From Selaginella tamariscina (Eukaryota > Streptophyta > Lycopodiopsida > Selaginellales > Selaginellaceae), in NCBI GenBank assembly GCA_003024785.1, contig PUQB01000605.1:1-64000 (forward strand): a stretch of 64,000 nucleotides of DNA, read 5' to 3'. The notes under the pieces are model-generated. The model saw only the letters and a list, made by a program, of their open reading frames with translations. It searched no databases and had not been told where the DNA came from. A program made the position numbers and the translations under genes. Within the stretch, counting starts at the first letter, position 1. Every line of letters starts with the position of its first letter. Shown here piece by piece: positions 1-11,581 of the stretch.

Positions 1-1952
1 ACAAGATTTTGTGCTTTTAAAAAGGAACGGTGTTTGAGGTTAAAGGAGCAGGTATAGACATGTATATTTATAATATATTATCTGCGTATAACACACACAC
101 ACACACACATATATATAATTATTGTCTCCAGTTGTTATTGCAAGATATGGGAAGTGGAGACATCGTAAAGAATGCTGCATTGTGGTGCAGTTGGTTGTAT
201 AGTTTATTCCGACCCTTTTGATTATGCAGAAAGGGCACTGATACACATTACCCTTTTTCACGTAACCCTAGGGTTCCTTAACCTCACTCTAAACCCCTTG
301 GGTTAGGGTTTAAAAGTCAATGAATTAAATGTTAGACATCTGTTAAAGGAGGTTAGATCTAATAATTAGGTGTGCTTTGACACACTTGGATAGGGGTTCA
401 CAATAGTTGACTTAAGTGGTGTTCAACGGGCTCTTTGTTTACAACTAAGTACATCTACACACATACAACATGTGTGTTGTGCGTGCGTGTGTGTGAAAAA
501 AGCAATATATAATGTTCATGTGTTGTTTAAGCTAAAGATTCTGAAAGATTCGAAGAATCTTACGTGGGATGCTTTACCAATTTTAGCAGCACTCTCCGGT
601 GACGTGGCTCCGTCGGAATGGCAGGGAGCATTAGACATTCCAGTTTATCGCCTTGGTAGAGGCCCTGCAAAACTCAACCTCATGTATGAGGTACACTATA
701 TATACGTGTATATTTATTTATTTATATATACGTGCAAAAATACAATTAATTATATATATATAATTTGAATTATTGTTTTATAAATTTGTTATTTCTAGGC
801 GAACTTTACAATGAATCCATAAGAAATGTACTGGGTATTATAAGAGGTTCCGAAAAACCCAACAGGTTTTTATCTTTCTTTTTATATTTATATATATATA
901 TATATGTGTGTGTGTTGTGTGTGTGTGCGTGTGTGTGTAATATCTTTAAATAAATAGATATATGTATATTCATAAATGTTTTATTTATATAGACAAATTT
1001 CAGGTATGTGTCACTTGGAAAATATAGAGATGCATGGACTTTTGGAGCAACAGATCCTAATAGTGGCACTGCATGTCTCCTTGAGGTATTTTCATATATA
1101 AAATTAATTACACGAGTACATATATAATGTATAACTTTTATTATGATATTTAATTTAAAAGCTTTTTTTTATTTATATCTAATAGACTGCTGCTTAAACA
1201 AGGCTGGAAGCCCAAGAGAACAATTGTATTATGCAGCTGGGATGCCGAGGAATATGGACTGGTTAGTTATCTTTTATATATATATATTATATATATATTA
1301 TATATTATTGATTATACGTAGGTATCATATAAATGTATGCTATATATGTAGTAAACACGTGTATGTGTTTGTAAGTGTATACATATCTATTTTTAATTTT
1401 ATTGATTTAATATTTTTAATTTTTATTAGATTGGCTCTACAGAATGGTAGAGCAAAACTTAAAACTTATTATCTGCTCGAGCAATTGCATATATTAATGT
1501 TGATCACTCTGTTGCAAGTCCACAGCTTGATAAACTTTTGAAAGAGGTCATGAACAAGGTAAATAATAAATAAATAAATTATATATATATATATATATAT
1601 TAATTAAATTTTGTGTAATGTTTCCAGATGAAAGATCCAGAACTTGTATATGCTACAGTTTATGATTCTTGGATGAATGCTACTGGTTATGTAAGTTCTT
1701 GAATTATATTTATATATTTATCAGTATGATCTAACATGTAAAACAATTTAATAGTAAAGTAAAAAATTATTTTAAAAAATGATTAGTAAACTAATTCAAA
1801 AATAACGCAACTAAGTTTTTAAGATGATTTAAACTCTGAGAAGGGTTTGTATGCAGATTAGCAGGCTCGGTGGTGGTGCATCTGATTATTCACCATTTTT
1901 ACAACATGCAGGAGTTCTTTCATTTGATCTTAGATATGCAAAGGTTTGCGTT

Positions 1953-2017
<65 letters not shown>

Positions 2018-2154
2018 TAGATATATATATACACACACTATTAAACTAAGTACAAGTTTTCCTTTACCATTCATTATATGATGATTACAATTGGATGGCA
2101 AAGTTCGGCGATCCTCTGTTCCATCGACATGTCGCAGGTACACCTGTTTTTCTT

Positions 2155-2200
<46 letters not shown>

Positions 2201-2417
2201 AAAGCATATATGTATGTATACACCAGCTTAAATTTTTGCGACCTTAGTTTCTGTAATGTGGGACTACTTGCAATGCGTCTTGCTAGCGATGAATTATACC
2301 ATTTGATTATACTCTTTATGCAAATGAGTTAGAAAAAAAAATTTAAAATTATTTTACAACAATCTAGTATTTCTCATATATTAATATATAAATGTAATAT
2401 TAAAAGGTAAACATCAT

Positions 2418-2455
<38 letters not shown>

Positions 2456-3332
2456 ATATAACCATTGTCTTGTCTTAATTTGCTAGGTATATGCGAACGT
2501 TTTAAAACAAGAGATCCAAAATATTAAATTGAAATATATTAGTTTGGATCCATTATTCTCAGCCATTTCACAATTACGTGAGGCTGCTATTCAAGTGAAT
2601 GCAGAAGTGGAGGTATACAATATATATGTATTATATTATGTGTCTACACACACACACACACACACACACACAATATATATATATATATGTATATCTGTAT
2701 ATGCAGAAGCTTAAACAACAAAGTAATGCCCATTTGAGAAGTTCTTTTAGCGGAGAGAGCATTCACAGATCCTGCTGGATTAACGGTAGATTCCTGGTAC
2801 AAGCATTTGATAAGCACGAATATTCTATTTATATATATCTTATATAATAATTGACAATATCCTACATCTACATGTGGAGAGACATTATGGTGTCTAGAAA
2901 CTTTTAAAATATGAAATGATTGTTAAGATTATTAGATTAGTAATTCTGAAGTTAAAAAGATTGACTAAGCTATAATTATATAAAATAAAAGATGTACAGA
3001 ACTATGAGTTTTTTCCAATAAGGTCAGTTATTTCATATACATTATTTTTCTATATTCAGGAACAACTCTAACGTATATTTTAAATTTCACTTCTAAACTG
3101 CCAATGTCTAGTTAAATCTTACATTGGCATTTTCTTTTTTTTCAAATATATACATTTATCTATATTACACATTATTTAATATGAAATTATACAGGTCTAC
3201 GGGCCAACAGCCAGCAAACAGTCATTTTCTGGAATATCCCAAGCATTAACAGGAATATCCAAAGACTAAGCAAGCATGAAGACTTTACAACATGAATTAT
3301 GGAAGGTTACAAGAGCAATAAGTAATACTTAA
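1..3332 (+). CDS. Glutamate carboxypeptidase 2 / AMP1-like M28 peptidase, 5'-truncated and frame-disrupted
   Basis: Conceptual exons match plant AMP1-like / human GCPII-type M28 metallopeptidases in order. PA-domain pieces lie at about 1-40 and 142-235 ([34 protein letters not shown]). Further exons are about 548-690 ([10 protein letters not shown]), 799-865, 1004-1085 ([14 protein letters not shown]), 1186-1261 (SWDAEEYGL), about 1432-1559 (AYINVDHSV), 1628-1690, 1857-1943 ([16 protein letters not shown]), about 2051-2137 ([17 protein letters not shown]), about 2240-2333, 2487-2612, 2707-2811 and 3195-3332 (ending [14 protein letters not shown]). Introns are mostly GT-AG and microsatellite-rich. 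Family members are membrane-anchored zinc peptidases; plant AMP1 affects meristem size. Asp, Glu-Glu and the YHS His metal-ligand positions are retained, but the first ligand His is Tyr (GKYRDAW). One-base frame breaks occur in at least the exons at 1432, 2240, 2707 and 3195, and a phase mismatch precedes 1186. This is either a pseudogene or poorly polished sequence. The 5' end lies outside the window. Confidence 0.8.
1953..2011. repeat. Compound (TA)n(GA)n microsatellite
   Basis: About 11 TA units run directly into about 19 GA units, immediately after a splice donor of the carboxypeptidase gene. The next intron has the same arrangement at 2154-2201, and a (CA)n(TA)n tract occupies 2646-2690. 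Confidence 0.95.
2154..2201. repeat. Compound (TA)n(GA)n microsatellite
   Basis: This is the second intronic (TA)n(GA)n tract, again starting within 20 bases of a splice donor. It is similar in structure to the tract at 1953-2011. Confidence 0.95.
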
Positions 3333-4238
3333 TGGTAAATTAATTTAATATAATTAAACTAATAATTATAATTTATGATTTTAACAAAATAGCGGGTTTG
3401 TTTAAGAGGAGCTGTTTAAATTCCTACGCATATAATTGATTATTATGCTAGTTATACATAGATATTAAACGGACGAGTGTTTTTGTACGGGATTATAATG
3501 ATTTGTCATGTCATATTTACGTAAGGTTAAATAGTTAAAACTTGGATGGTGTTTCAAACAATAAATTCAAAACAGTTCATTCAATTTAAATATGAGCTAT
3601 TGTACATTAAAATCAAACTATTCATTTAATTCACTTATATATAAAGATGTGAGAATATATTAAATCTTAATACCTTACATTTAAAAATAAATAAAATAAA
3701 ATCGTATCTTTATATATTGTGTTGAAACGTGTATTTTAAATATTTTTCTATATAATTTCTATTTAATTGCAAAATATTTAGTTTTCAAATAATGAGACCT
3801 TGCCTCTGTCTAATAGCGTGTATTTTCACTATTTAACGAATGGTTTATGATATGATTTAAATGTTAGCATATTGAATAGCGGTAATTAAAATGTAGGGTA
3901 GATTGATTATAAAATATATGGGTGTGTGTGCATATATGTGTGTGTGTGTGTGTGTGTGTGTTGTGTGTGTAAAAGTGAGTGTGTACTCACTTACACACGT
4001 ACATATATATAAGCACTTCTTTTATGATCAACCTATTTAAAAAGATAACTAAAATAAATTATATATATAGAAACTATTTTACTATTATGTTTTTCTTAAT
4101 TTATCAATTTGTGGTATGATTCTTTATTGTCCGTTGTAATTGTAAGTGGTACTATCGATAAAATCTTTTTTAATTATTCATTTCATACAATGTCACATTA
4201 TGTATACATGTGTGTGTGTGTCTATATACCTATATACC

Positions 4239-4274
<36 letters not shown>

Positions 4275-4600
4275 AATGTATGCATATACTAATACACACG
4301 CATATAGATAGATAGATGTGGATATGTATGTATATATAGTGTACATATATGTACAGATAGTAGATGTATATATATACGCTTCTTTTATGCAAAGAGATAT
4401 GTTTAAGAATTAGTGCCTACATCTTATTATAATATTCAGAACCTCCACATATATTGAAGGAGGGAGAGTCATCACAGTAACTAGCTTAACTCGAAGTTGA
4501 GCTGTAAACAATCATACTCTGAAACTATATATACATGCGTGTGTGGTTTCTTTCTAGGTGTATGTATATGCAATCAGACTCGTGTCTCTGGAGAAGAAGT
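3333..4600. other. Intergenic AT-rich sequence with GT and TA microsatellites
   Basis: I see no coding signal. A (GT)n tract lies at about 3940-3970 and a (TA)n tract at about 4236-4275. Much of 3990-4240 resembles 10265-10500 in order and wording, which suggests an old duplication of noncoding sequence. Confidence 0.6.
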
Positions 4601-4605
4601 TTACC

Positions 4606-5039
4606 ATGGCCAATGGGAACCGTGAAGGTTCACATGATGATACTAACAGTGACAGCAGGGATGAGAACGATGAAGATGCACTCAAGTCAGGTGTTTCAAG
4701 TTTTGGGGCATCCCACTCAAAACATACGTTGTGGTATGTGTGTGTGTTTGCTGGTGTGCGTGTGTATGCAATTTAACATGCATACTATTATCTATGTAGG
4801 TAAGGATTAACATATATATAAGAATTGTAGATTTTCTACATGCAGAAAATGAAAATGGCCGCGTTGGACTTACAAGATGTGAGAGCTCAAAGGTATGTGC
4901 ACACAGATGCACATGCATGCATACAAATACACATACTGTGTGTAAAGAAGTGTGTAGGAAAGTATACGAGGAAGCAAATGCACGAGGGGAGGCATATGTA
5001 GAGGGAGGCAACGATGCAAGAGCACTGTCCGCGATATGG
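4606..5039 (+). other. Candidate exons of an unrecognised gene
   Basis: Three short open stretches could be spliced exons: 4606-4733, starting ATG and rich in Asp, Ser and Asn (MANGNREGSHDDTNSD) and ending before GTATGTG; 4845-4891, after a TGCAG acceptor and ending before GTATGTG; and about 4944-5038 (EANARGEAYVEGGNDARA). Base composition is less AT-rich than the surroundings. No family is recognised. Frame continuity across the junctions cannot be proved, so this is weak support for a small plant gene. Confidence 0.25.
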
Positions 5040-5414
5040 TTAGTTGCTTAATTATAAACTATAATACATGTCATAAACTTAAATAATTAAGATTATGAAC
5101 TAGCATATGTTGTGTTAAACCAATATTCATTCTACCTGTCAACAAGCATCTCAATGTATGCATCATATAGTGTTTAACTCCAAGTTTAATTTCAATATTA
5201 CTCATTGAGTTTCATACTAAAACACTGTATATAACCAATGTTAAGCAACTTGTTATCCATTATTACACATTTTAAATATAAATAAAGAAGATATATTGTT
5301 TAAAATGTTAGATGTTGTCATAATAAAAACTGGAAAGAAATATAGTATGTATATAGTGCACATTTTATTAATAGATATTTGAGGCTTATTAAAATATTCA
5401 CACACACTTCTCCT

Positions 5415-5487
5415 CTTTCTCTCTCTCTCTCTCTCTCTCCTCTCTCTCTCACACACAACACACACACACCACACACACACACACACA
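5415..5487. repeat. Compound (TC)n(AC)n microsatellite
   Basis: CT units interrupted by single C bases pass into ACACAC tracts. It lies in a noncoding interval (5045-6180) in which I see no other supported feature. Confidence 0.9.
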
Positions 5488-6180
5488 TGTATCTTCCAAT
5501 GAAAATTGCAAATGTGAAAATTACATACGGGTTTTATGTGTAGAGTTAAAATAGATCATGTAATGCTTATATGTTCATAAATAATGAATAATTATAATGT
5601 TATAAGGTAACTATATATTTCTAAATTTACAAACACACACACACACATATATATAAGCATAAATAATACATTAATATTTTATGATATATCCATATTGAAT
5701 ATTAAATATATAAAACTAAAAACGAAAAAATTTAGTTTAAGAACGTGTTATGATCTACTCTACATGACTATGTGTATCTCCGTGATAGTCTTATAAATCC
5801 TATTGGTAAAATAATAATATTAAAAATGTTTATATATATAATTATTGATATTTATCGTTTCACAAATGTTAAATTTCATGTTACATGTTGTGCCACTATT
5901 ATGATATTCAAAATATTAAGTGGGTGCGAGTGAAGTAAAGGATTTAATAAATTCAAACTTTGACTTTAAATTTACACAAACTTTTAAACATTAAATCTCG
6001 CCAATAGACTGAGGATATATAAACTATAGTGTGTGTGTGTGTCTATATATATATATATATAATATTGTGTTGATATTTATTTTTCACCAAATGTTAAATT
6101 CTCAATACATAATCAATTTCAAAATAGGGAAGACACAATTAATCAAATTTGTTTATAATTACTTCAACTCATATAAGATC

Positions 6181-6690
6181 TGAAGATCCAACCTCGGTGT
6201 GTCTCTTTGTCCAGTAAGCCCACTCTAGCCAGTTCCTTGCCTAAATACCCAATATCCTCACCTCATCACTCACTTGAAACACTTCTTGTCAAGCATCTCA
6301 AAAATCTCCACTGAATCCACCACGGTTGTTCAGGTAGACGTACACGTGCTTATAGCTGTCAAACCTAGTATAACCATCCACAGAGTCGTCTACCCTGAGG
6401 CATCTCGATTGATATCATTCATAATCTATGAAACATTTTCTTCTCTTCTTAGTTTTTGTTCCCTCGGTTTGCATCGTCATCTGAACTGGTTGACTTCCCT
6501 ATAAAGATCTCGAACCCCAATCCCTCCAAATCTAGCCCATAGTCCTTAAGCATCATGTTTGCGTTTGAACCTGACTTTTCCTCAGAGCGTGTTGCGATTC
6601 ATACACACCCTTCATAACTGACAAGAACTCCTTGCGTGGAAATACACATCCATAGCGTACATATGCACTCGTATCAACACCATCTTCCTG
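6181..6690 (-). pseudogene. Degenerate copy of the unknown five-copy gene family
   Basis: The reverse complement aligns with the family at 25424, 44880 and 50768. It keeps the stretch for SDEDIEYL-KELA-VGL near its 3' end (6205-6285) and the N-terminal YG-VF-R-F/L-V-YES-H block near 6590-6665. The reading frame is broken many times, and part of the acidic middle is rearranged. The nearest intact relative is 7481-8060, on the opposite strand about 800 bases away, so the two copies are divergent neighbours. Function is unknown. Confidence 0.6.
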
Positions 6691-7480
6691 AATGTGATTC
6701 CCTAAAGCAAACTTAAAAAGTGAGACTAGTCTAGAATATTTTTCTTAGGCCAAAATTAAACCTTGATCCACTCCAATAAAATAGACTATGATTTTATTCG
6801 ATTGTCATATGATTGTTTGTAATATTGTTTTCATTAATGTCATATGATTGTTTAATATTTGTTTTCATTAATGTCATACGATTGTTGCTAATATGATTTC
6901 ATGGTCATATATCATTCAATGGCTCTGATAATACCACGTGGGTTTGAGACATACCGACACACACTTAATAAAATATATTTGAGAGTAAAAATGTAGAATT
7001 TCACATTTACAATTTAACTTTTCCGCCCATTAATTTTTTGTTCACTTATAAAATTATTTTTCAAAAAATAATCAAATGATTTAATTTAATTTGATATTTA
7101 AAATTAACTTTGGTTCTTTTCAACTATTTTGTTTCTATATTCCAGAATTGTAGATCTTTATTAGATAACAAATAATTGATTCTATATGGAGAATTAGTTG
7201 AATCTTTAAATTTTTGGAAGTAATTAGATCTTAAAAGAAAGTTTAAAACCATAATAACTAAAATATATAAAAAATCAAGAATATTTTAACATTTCCTTAT
7301 TATTACGTTATTGATAATTTAATTCTTGCATTTTGTAAAACTTAGGAGGAAATGATTATAGTTCATTTTAGAAGTTATTGGAGTTATTTACGGATTTATT
7401 AAAACAATCTAAATGGTGAACAATATAAAAGCTTAACCTAAATATAATCTTTCCTATATTAACTTTAAATTATAAGGATT

Positions 7481-8060
7481 AAGGTGGAAGATGGGTATTT
7501 TGCATGCGCATCCTTGCGCTATGGATGTTTATTTGCACGCAAAGAGTTCGTATCAGTTTTGAAGGCGTGTATGAATCAAAACACGCGCCACTGAAGAAGC
7601 CACAGGATTGCAAGAAAAGTCAGGACTATTTTCTGACTGTTCCTTGGGAAGTTAGGTTGGAGACGTAATGGTGAGATGGATCCTGAAGACATGGTCTCGA
7701 GGATTGTGAGCTAGATCTGGAATGAACTAGTGTTGCAGACGTTTCAAGAGAAGTCAATCGGCCGGACGAATCGATATACCTCACCGCCACAGGAATGAGA
7801 CACTATTGGATAATGTGGATGATGACGATGTGTGCCTCTACCTAAGCAACCATGAATACAGTATTCACGGTAGGGAATTTATGTTGCTTGACAAGGAAGC
7901 GGTGAGTGACGAGGATATTGAGTATCTAGACAAGGAACTAGCCAGAGTGGGCTTAAAGGGCAAGGGTTCGGGCCAGGTTGGGTGTTCACATTTCTATGAA
8001 TTATTAATAAATAAATTTTATTATGTCGTAAAAGTCATAAAGTTGATTATTATATTTTAA
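7481..8060 (+). CDS. Unknown gene family, copy 2 (frame-disrupted)
   Basis: Coding similarity begins after an AG acceptor-like site at about 7481 (GGATTAAG, then VEDGYFACASLRYG). It passes through YESKHAP-KKPQDC and ends with an open segment from 7806: DNVDDDDVCLYLSNHEYS, LLDKEAVSDEDIEYLDKELA, RVGLKGKG. The family has a conserved N-terminal YG-(V/L)F-R-(D/E)F block, a variable acidic middle and a strongly conserved C-terminal block containing SDEDIEYL-KELA-VGL-GKG. Single-base frame breaks relative to the copies at 25424 and 50768 occur around 7565-7790. I do not recognise any known domain. The product would be a small acidic soluble protein with no membrane segment. Confidence 0.5.
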
Positions 8061-8282
8061 TATAATTATTGCTTTTAATTTGTGTAGAGATCTTTCTTTA
8101 ATGGGAATACCGTCTTCAAAAATAAATAATTGGATTAGACATCCATTGTTTACAATTTTTAATCTAAAAGTTATATATACTATTATATCTCCCATAAATA
8201 TTTGCTCAACCCAAAGCAGTGTACAGTATATATTAATTAATATATAATAATCGATTGTGTATGTGCGTGTGTGTATATGTAT

Positions 8283-8680
8283 ATGCTTACATCTTCTCCA
8301 TGTGAGCATTGCAAAAGTTTAGCATGGGCCGTTTTCCTTATTTTACACATCTTCTGTTCTTGAGTTGGAATATGCTGTGTTTGTTTTCTTAAATGTGTGA
8401 TGAAGAATATTCCTTGCACTTTGCTCAAGTAATAAATTGTTGAACATACTCAGTGCTTCGTGGAAATGTTCTTCCGAGTCAGAAACTATATGTGCATTTT
8501 GTGTTTTATTGTGTATATTTCAAAGCATATTAATATCTGATATTTGTATATGTGTGTGTGTGTGTGTGCGCGCGCGCACCGAAGTACAAAAAGTCAAATA
8601 TATAAAATATGCATATATAGTGTGGTGTGGTGTGTATTTAATAAAATGCTTGCCCATGTGAAGAGACTGAACTGCATTGA
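8283..8680 (+). repeat. Conserved noncoding module R, copy 1
   Basis: This roughly 400-bp module runs from CATCTTCT..GTGAGCATTGCAA through a CTCAAGTAATAAATTGT core to GTATTTAATAAAATGCTTG and the ATGTGAAGAGA block. Other copies are at 26233, 38930, 47590 (reverse) and 53185. It lies 3' of gene-family copies here and at 26233, so it could be a 3' UTR or part of a transposon. Its copy at 38930 has no adjacent gene copy. Confidence 0.7.
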
Positions 8681-8689
8681 GGGCAGCAG

Positions 8690-10296
8690 AAGAAGGATGA
8701 TAGGTTAACGTTAATATTTTGATTGATACTATTTTATTACTAGGTGATGTGAGAGAAAGCTCCTGAAAATGCACCAATTGATTAAGAGAAAACTCTGAAA
8801 GTACAATGGCTGTATGTGTGTGAGAGAGATGCTCTCTTTCCTCTCTCTCTTAATGTTACGTTTGTATGCTTATGTATATTATTCATAACGTTTGCTATGT
8901 TGACTATATAATTTTGTAGTGTGGTAGGCCGAGAAAGACTTCATTTACTGGATAAATGTTGGCTGAGCTTGTATCATGTAAACGGTACATTTTATCGAAC
9001 TAGTAGTAATAAATATATTATGTTATATATATTATATAGCTAATTTGAGTGTAGCAAGCTTGAAGCTGAAGACAGTTGCATCAAGTTGGTAATTTTTCAT
9101 ATAAAAGACTTAACATATGATTTTGAACGTGCACACACACACGCACATGGTATATTAATGCTTAATAATTCGATGTTTTGTGCATAAACTTGGGATAAAT
9201 CCACATCAGATGACCTGGAGTGTCTAGATGATAACCAAAGATGTTAAAACAATGGAGGGAACGAATGTAATGAAGATGGTAAGATTTGCGTGTGTATAGG
9301 TGTGCATGCGTGCGTATGTGTGATGAACATCCATATACAGCAAGTACAACTATCTACGGTCATGATCTCTGTCTCTCTCTCGTGTTTTTTCTTTTAGTTT
9401 TCTATTCATGCAAATGAGAAAACAATTTATCTTATATACGGAGGAAGACAGGTTTGCAAGATGTGTTATTACTGCTCGAAACTTCAACGGAATGCGGCCA
9501 TGCACCTTTTGGTGATATGGTAGTGTGTATGTGTGTCTGCGTGTTAGTGTCAATTGTATTATATATACATTTCTGTTCACATACATGTATATATCAATAT
9601 GAGTTTGTGTGTTCATGTATACAACCTACATTATTTCCGTGTGTGTGTGAAGATAGAGAGAAGCACTTGATGTTCAGTATAATACACACACACACACACA
9701 CACATATTTATTTGTGTAAGAAAGAGAAGACACACTATATTAAGAATTAAGATGTTATTATTTTATGGAATTTATAATATATAAAAATATTTATAACAAT
9801 GTATAAATATGTCTACTATAGGTATTACTTTAAATTTTGTAAGTACTATATAATTTTCTTTTTTGTATTTTATTTCTTTTAACATACATCAAAATTTAAT
9901 ATGATAGTCTTCGATACAATTTTTATTCGATCGTGTAGATTGAATTATGTGTGGTAACACTCTGAATTCATATTATATTCTTATGAATGTGGGAAAAAAA
10001 ATAATACAAAAGATTTATATATTATTACAGAAATTTAAATGATATCTACTGTGGACATGTTATATATTACTACAAAGGTATTTTCGTGATATTATAAATT
10101 CTATAAATGAGTAGTACTTTAATATTATTTTTTTGAAGGTTTTAATATTACTTTGAATGTATTAAACATTCAACAATATCTCGAATAGTTATCAGATATT
10201 ACCAAACGGAAAATAATTATGTCATTTATTATAATAAGAAAATACCTTTAATTTATCTCTTTAAATGTGTTTGTACAAGCACTTACTTTACGAAAG

Positions 10297-10300
<4 letters not shown>
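8690..10300. other. Noncoding interval with no supported gene
   Basis: There are scattered short open stretches (for example 9454-9530) but no recognised family and no consistent exon chain. (TC)n, (GT)n and (CA)n microsatellites are frequent. Confidence 0.5.

Positions 10301-10301
<1 letters not shown>

Positions 10302-10355
<54 letters not shown>
10302..10355. repeat. Compound (CT)n(TA)n microsatellite
   Basis: About 14 CT units fuse directly to about 13 TA units. The same fused design recurs at 10967-11014, 11550-11595 and 23734-23809. Confidence 0.95.
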
Positions 10356-10949
10356 CAAGTTATTTTACACATGATGATAACAATTATTTATGTTATGATT
10401 CCTTTATTTGTCATAATTAAATTATTAGAATCTTTTTAATTATTCATAACCATGTTACATAATCACATTAAGTATGCATGTATATGTGTGTGTGTGTCTA
10501 CACATATATAGATAGATTGATAGATATATATAATAAACAAATGTACTATGTATATGTTACACATATTTTATTAGGATAAAATTGAACATAATATATTTAA
10601 CAGAAGTTAATAGAATCATAAATCCTTATATACAGTTAACAGAAAATTTGAGGCTATGCAACTCGCTGAGCCTAGCCAAAAGTCTGCTCCATGTTTGAGA
10701 TTAAAAATTTCATCAAGCAATGCTAATATACGAAGGTAATTAATAATATAATAATAATATATTTAATATATGCATGAAACATAAAATATAGCTAAGCTTG
10801 TATATGGTACATACAACTCTTAATAAACTCTTAACTGTTTGATATAATATAAATGCACATTGTACCCGTAGACACAATATACATATTAAAAAAAGAAAAT
10901 TATATATAATGAAATAAAAAAATTTACATTGAAATGTTTTTCTTTGGCT

Positions 10950-10965
10950 CCCCCCCCCCCCCCCC

Positions 10966-11014
<49 letters not shown>
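10950..11014. repeat. Poly-C tract joined to (TC)n(TA)n
   Basis: A run of 17 C residues is followed by about 8 TC units and about 15 TA units. Such a C homopolymer is unusual in this AT-rich region and is also a likely site of sequencing length error. Confidence 0.95.
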
Positions 11015-11015
<1 letters not shown>

Positions 11016-11039
11016 AAAGTTTAATTCAAGCCATTGTTG

Positions 11040-11235
11040 CATCGTCACCTTTGTGTTTTGGTCAAAGTCGAACGAGAACCAAAGTTGACTGAGTGATCAA
11101 CCAAACACGTGGAAATCAGTCAAGCCTTTACAAAATCCCGACCGTTGATCTGCAAGGCCTTTCACAGCGAAATGCGTAGCTATTAATAAAGCCCGACCGT
11201 TTCTCGCTTTCGCTTGCCGCTTCCCTTATTGGATA
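11040..11235. promoter_or_regulatory. GC-richer island with plant cis-element-like motifs
   Basis: This 200-bp stretch is clearly less AT-rich than its flanks. It contains several TTGAC/GTCAA cores (W-box like, for example GTTGACTGAG and its near reverse GTGATCAACC), one ACACGTGG (G-box like core) and a direct repeat CCCGACCGTT at 11137 and 11192. I find no convincing coding region beside it. It may be an orphan promoter or a fragment of one. Confidence 0.25.
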
Positions 11236-11239
11236 TAAT

Positions 11240-11549
11240 TATTTATTGCAATATCCTTCCCATCTGCCATTAGATACTATATTATAATAATTAAATAAAG
11301 ATTTAAATTTCTTGTGTTGTTTACTTAATATAATAAGGGCACCCCTTATTTTATATATATTTAAATATTTAAATAAAAAAGAAAAGTTAATACATTTTAT
11401 TTATACATATGAATTTATTATAAATAAGTTTTTTCAAAATACATTGTTTTTTAGTGTTTTGTTAATCAATTAAGTAAGATTATTTATCTAATAAAATAAA
11501 AAACAATGATTATTGATATAATTTTATACATTAATCATTATACGAATTT

Positions 11550-11581
<32 letters not shown>

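Larger units (their letters stand above)
6900..8690 (+). repeat. Segmental duplication unit, direct copy of about 24940-26700
   Basis: Upstream flank (TTCAATGG...ACCACGTG, then an AT-rich stretch), gene-family coding part, 3' flank and the GTATTTAATAAAATGC module are collinear with 24940-26700. Many small indels separate the copies. The duplicated block therefore includes a gene together with its 5' and 3' noncoding sequence. Confidence 0.75.

Noticed and set aside
262-312. Telomere-like words (AACCCTAGGG, GGGTTAGGGTTT)
   Set aside because: Only a few interrupted matches to the plant telomere unit lie within an intron; there is no tandem array.
9350-9750. Overlapping open stretches on both strands near 9.4-9.7 kb
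   Set aside because: They run through (GT)n and (CA)n microsatellites, have no recognisable motif, and do not chain into exons.
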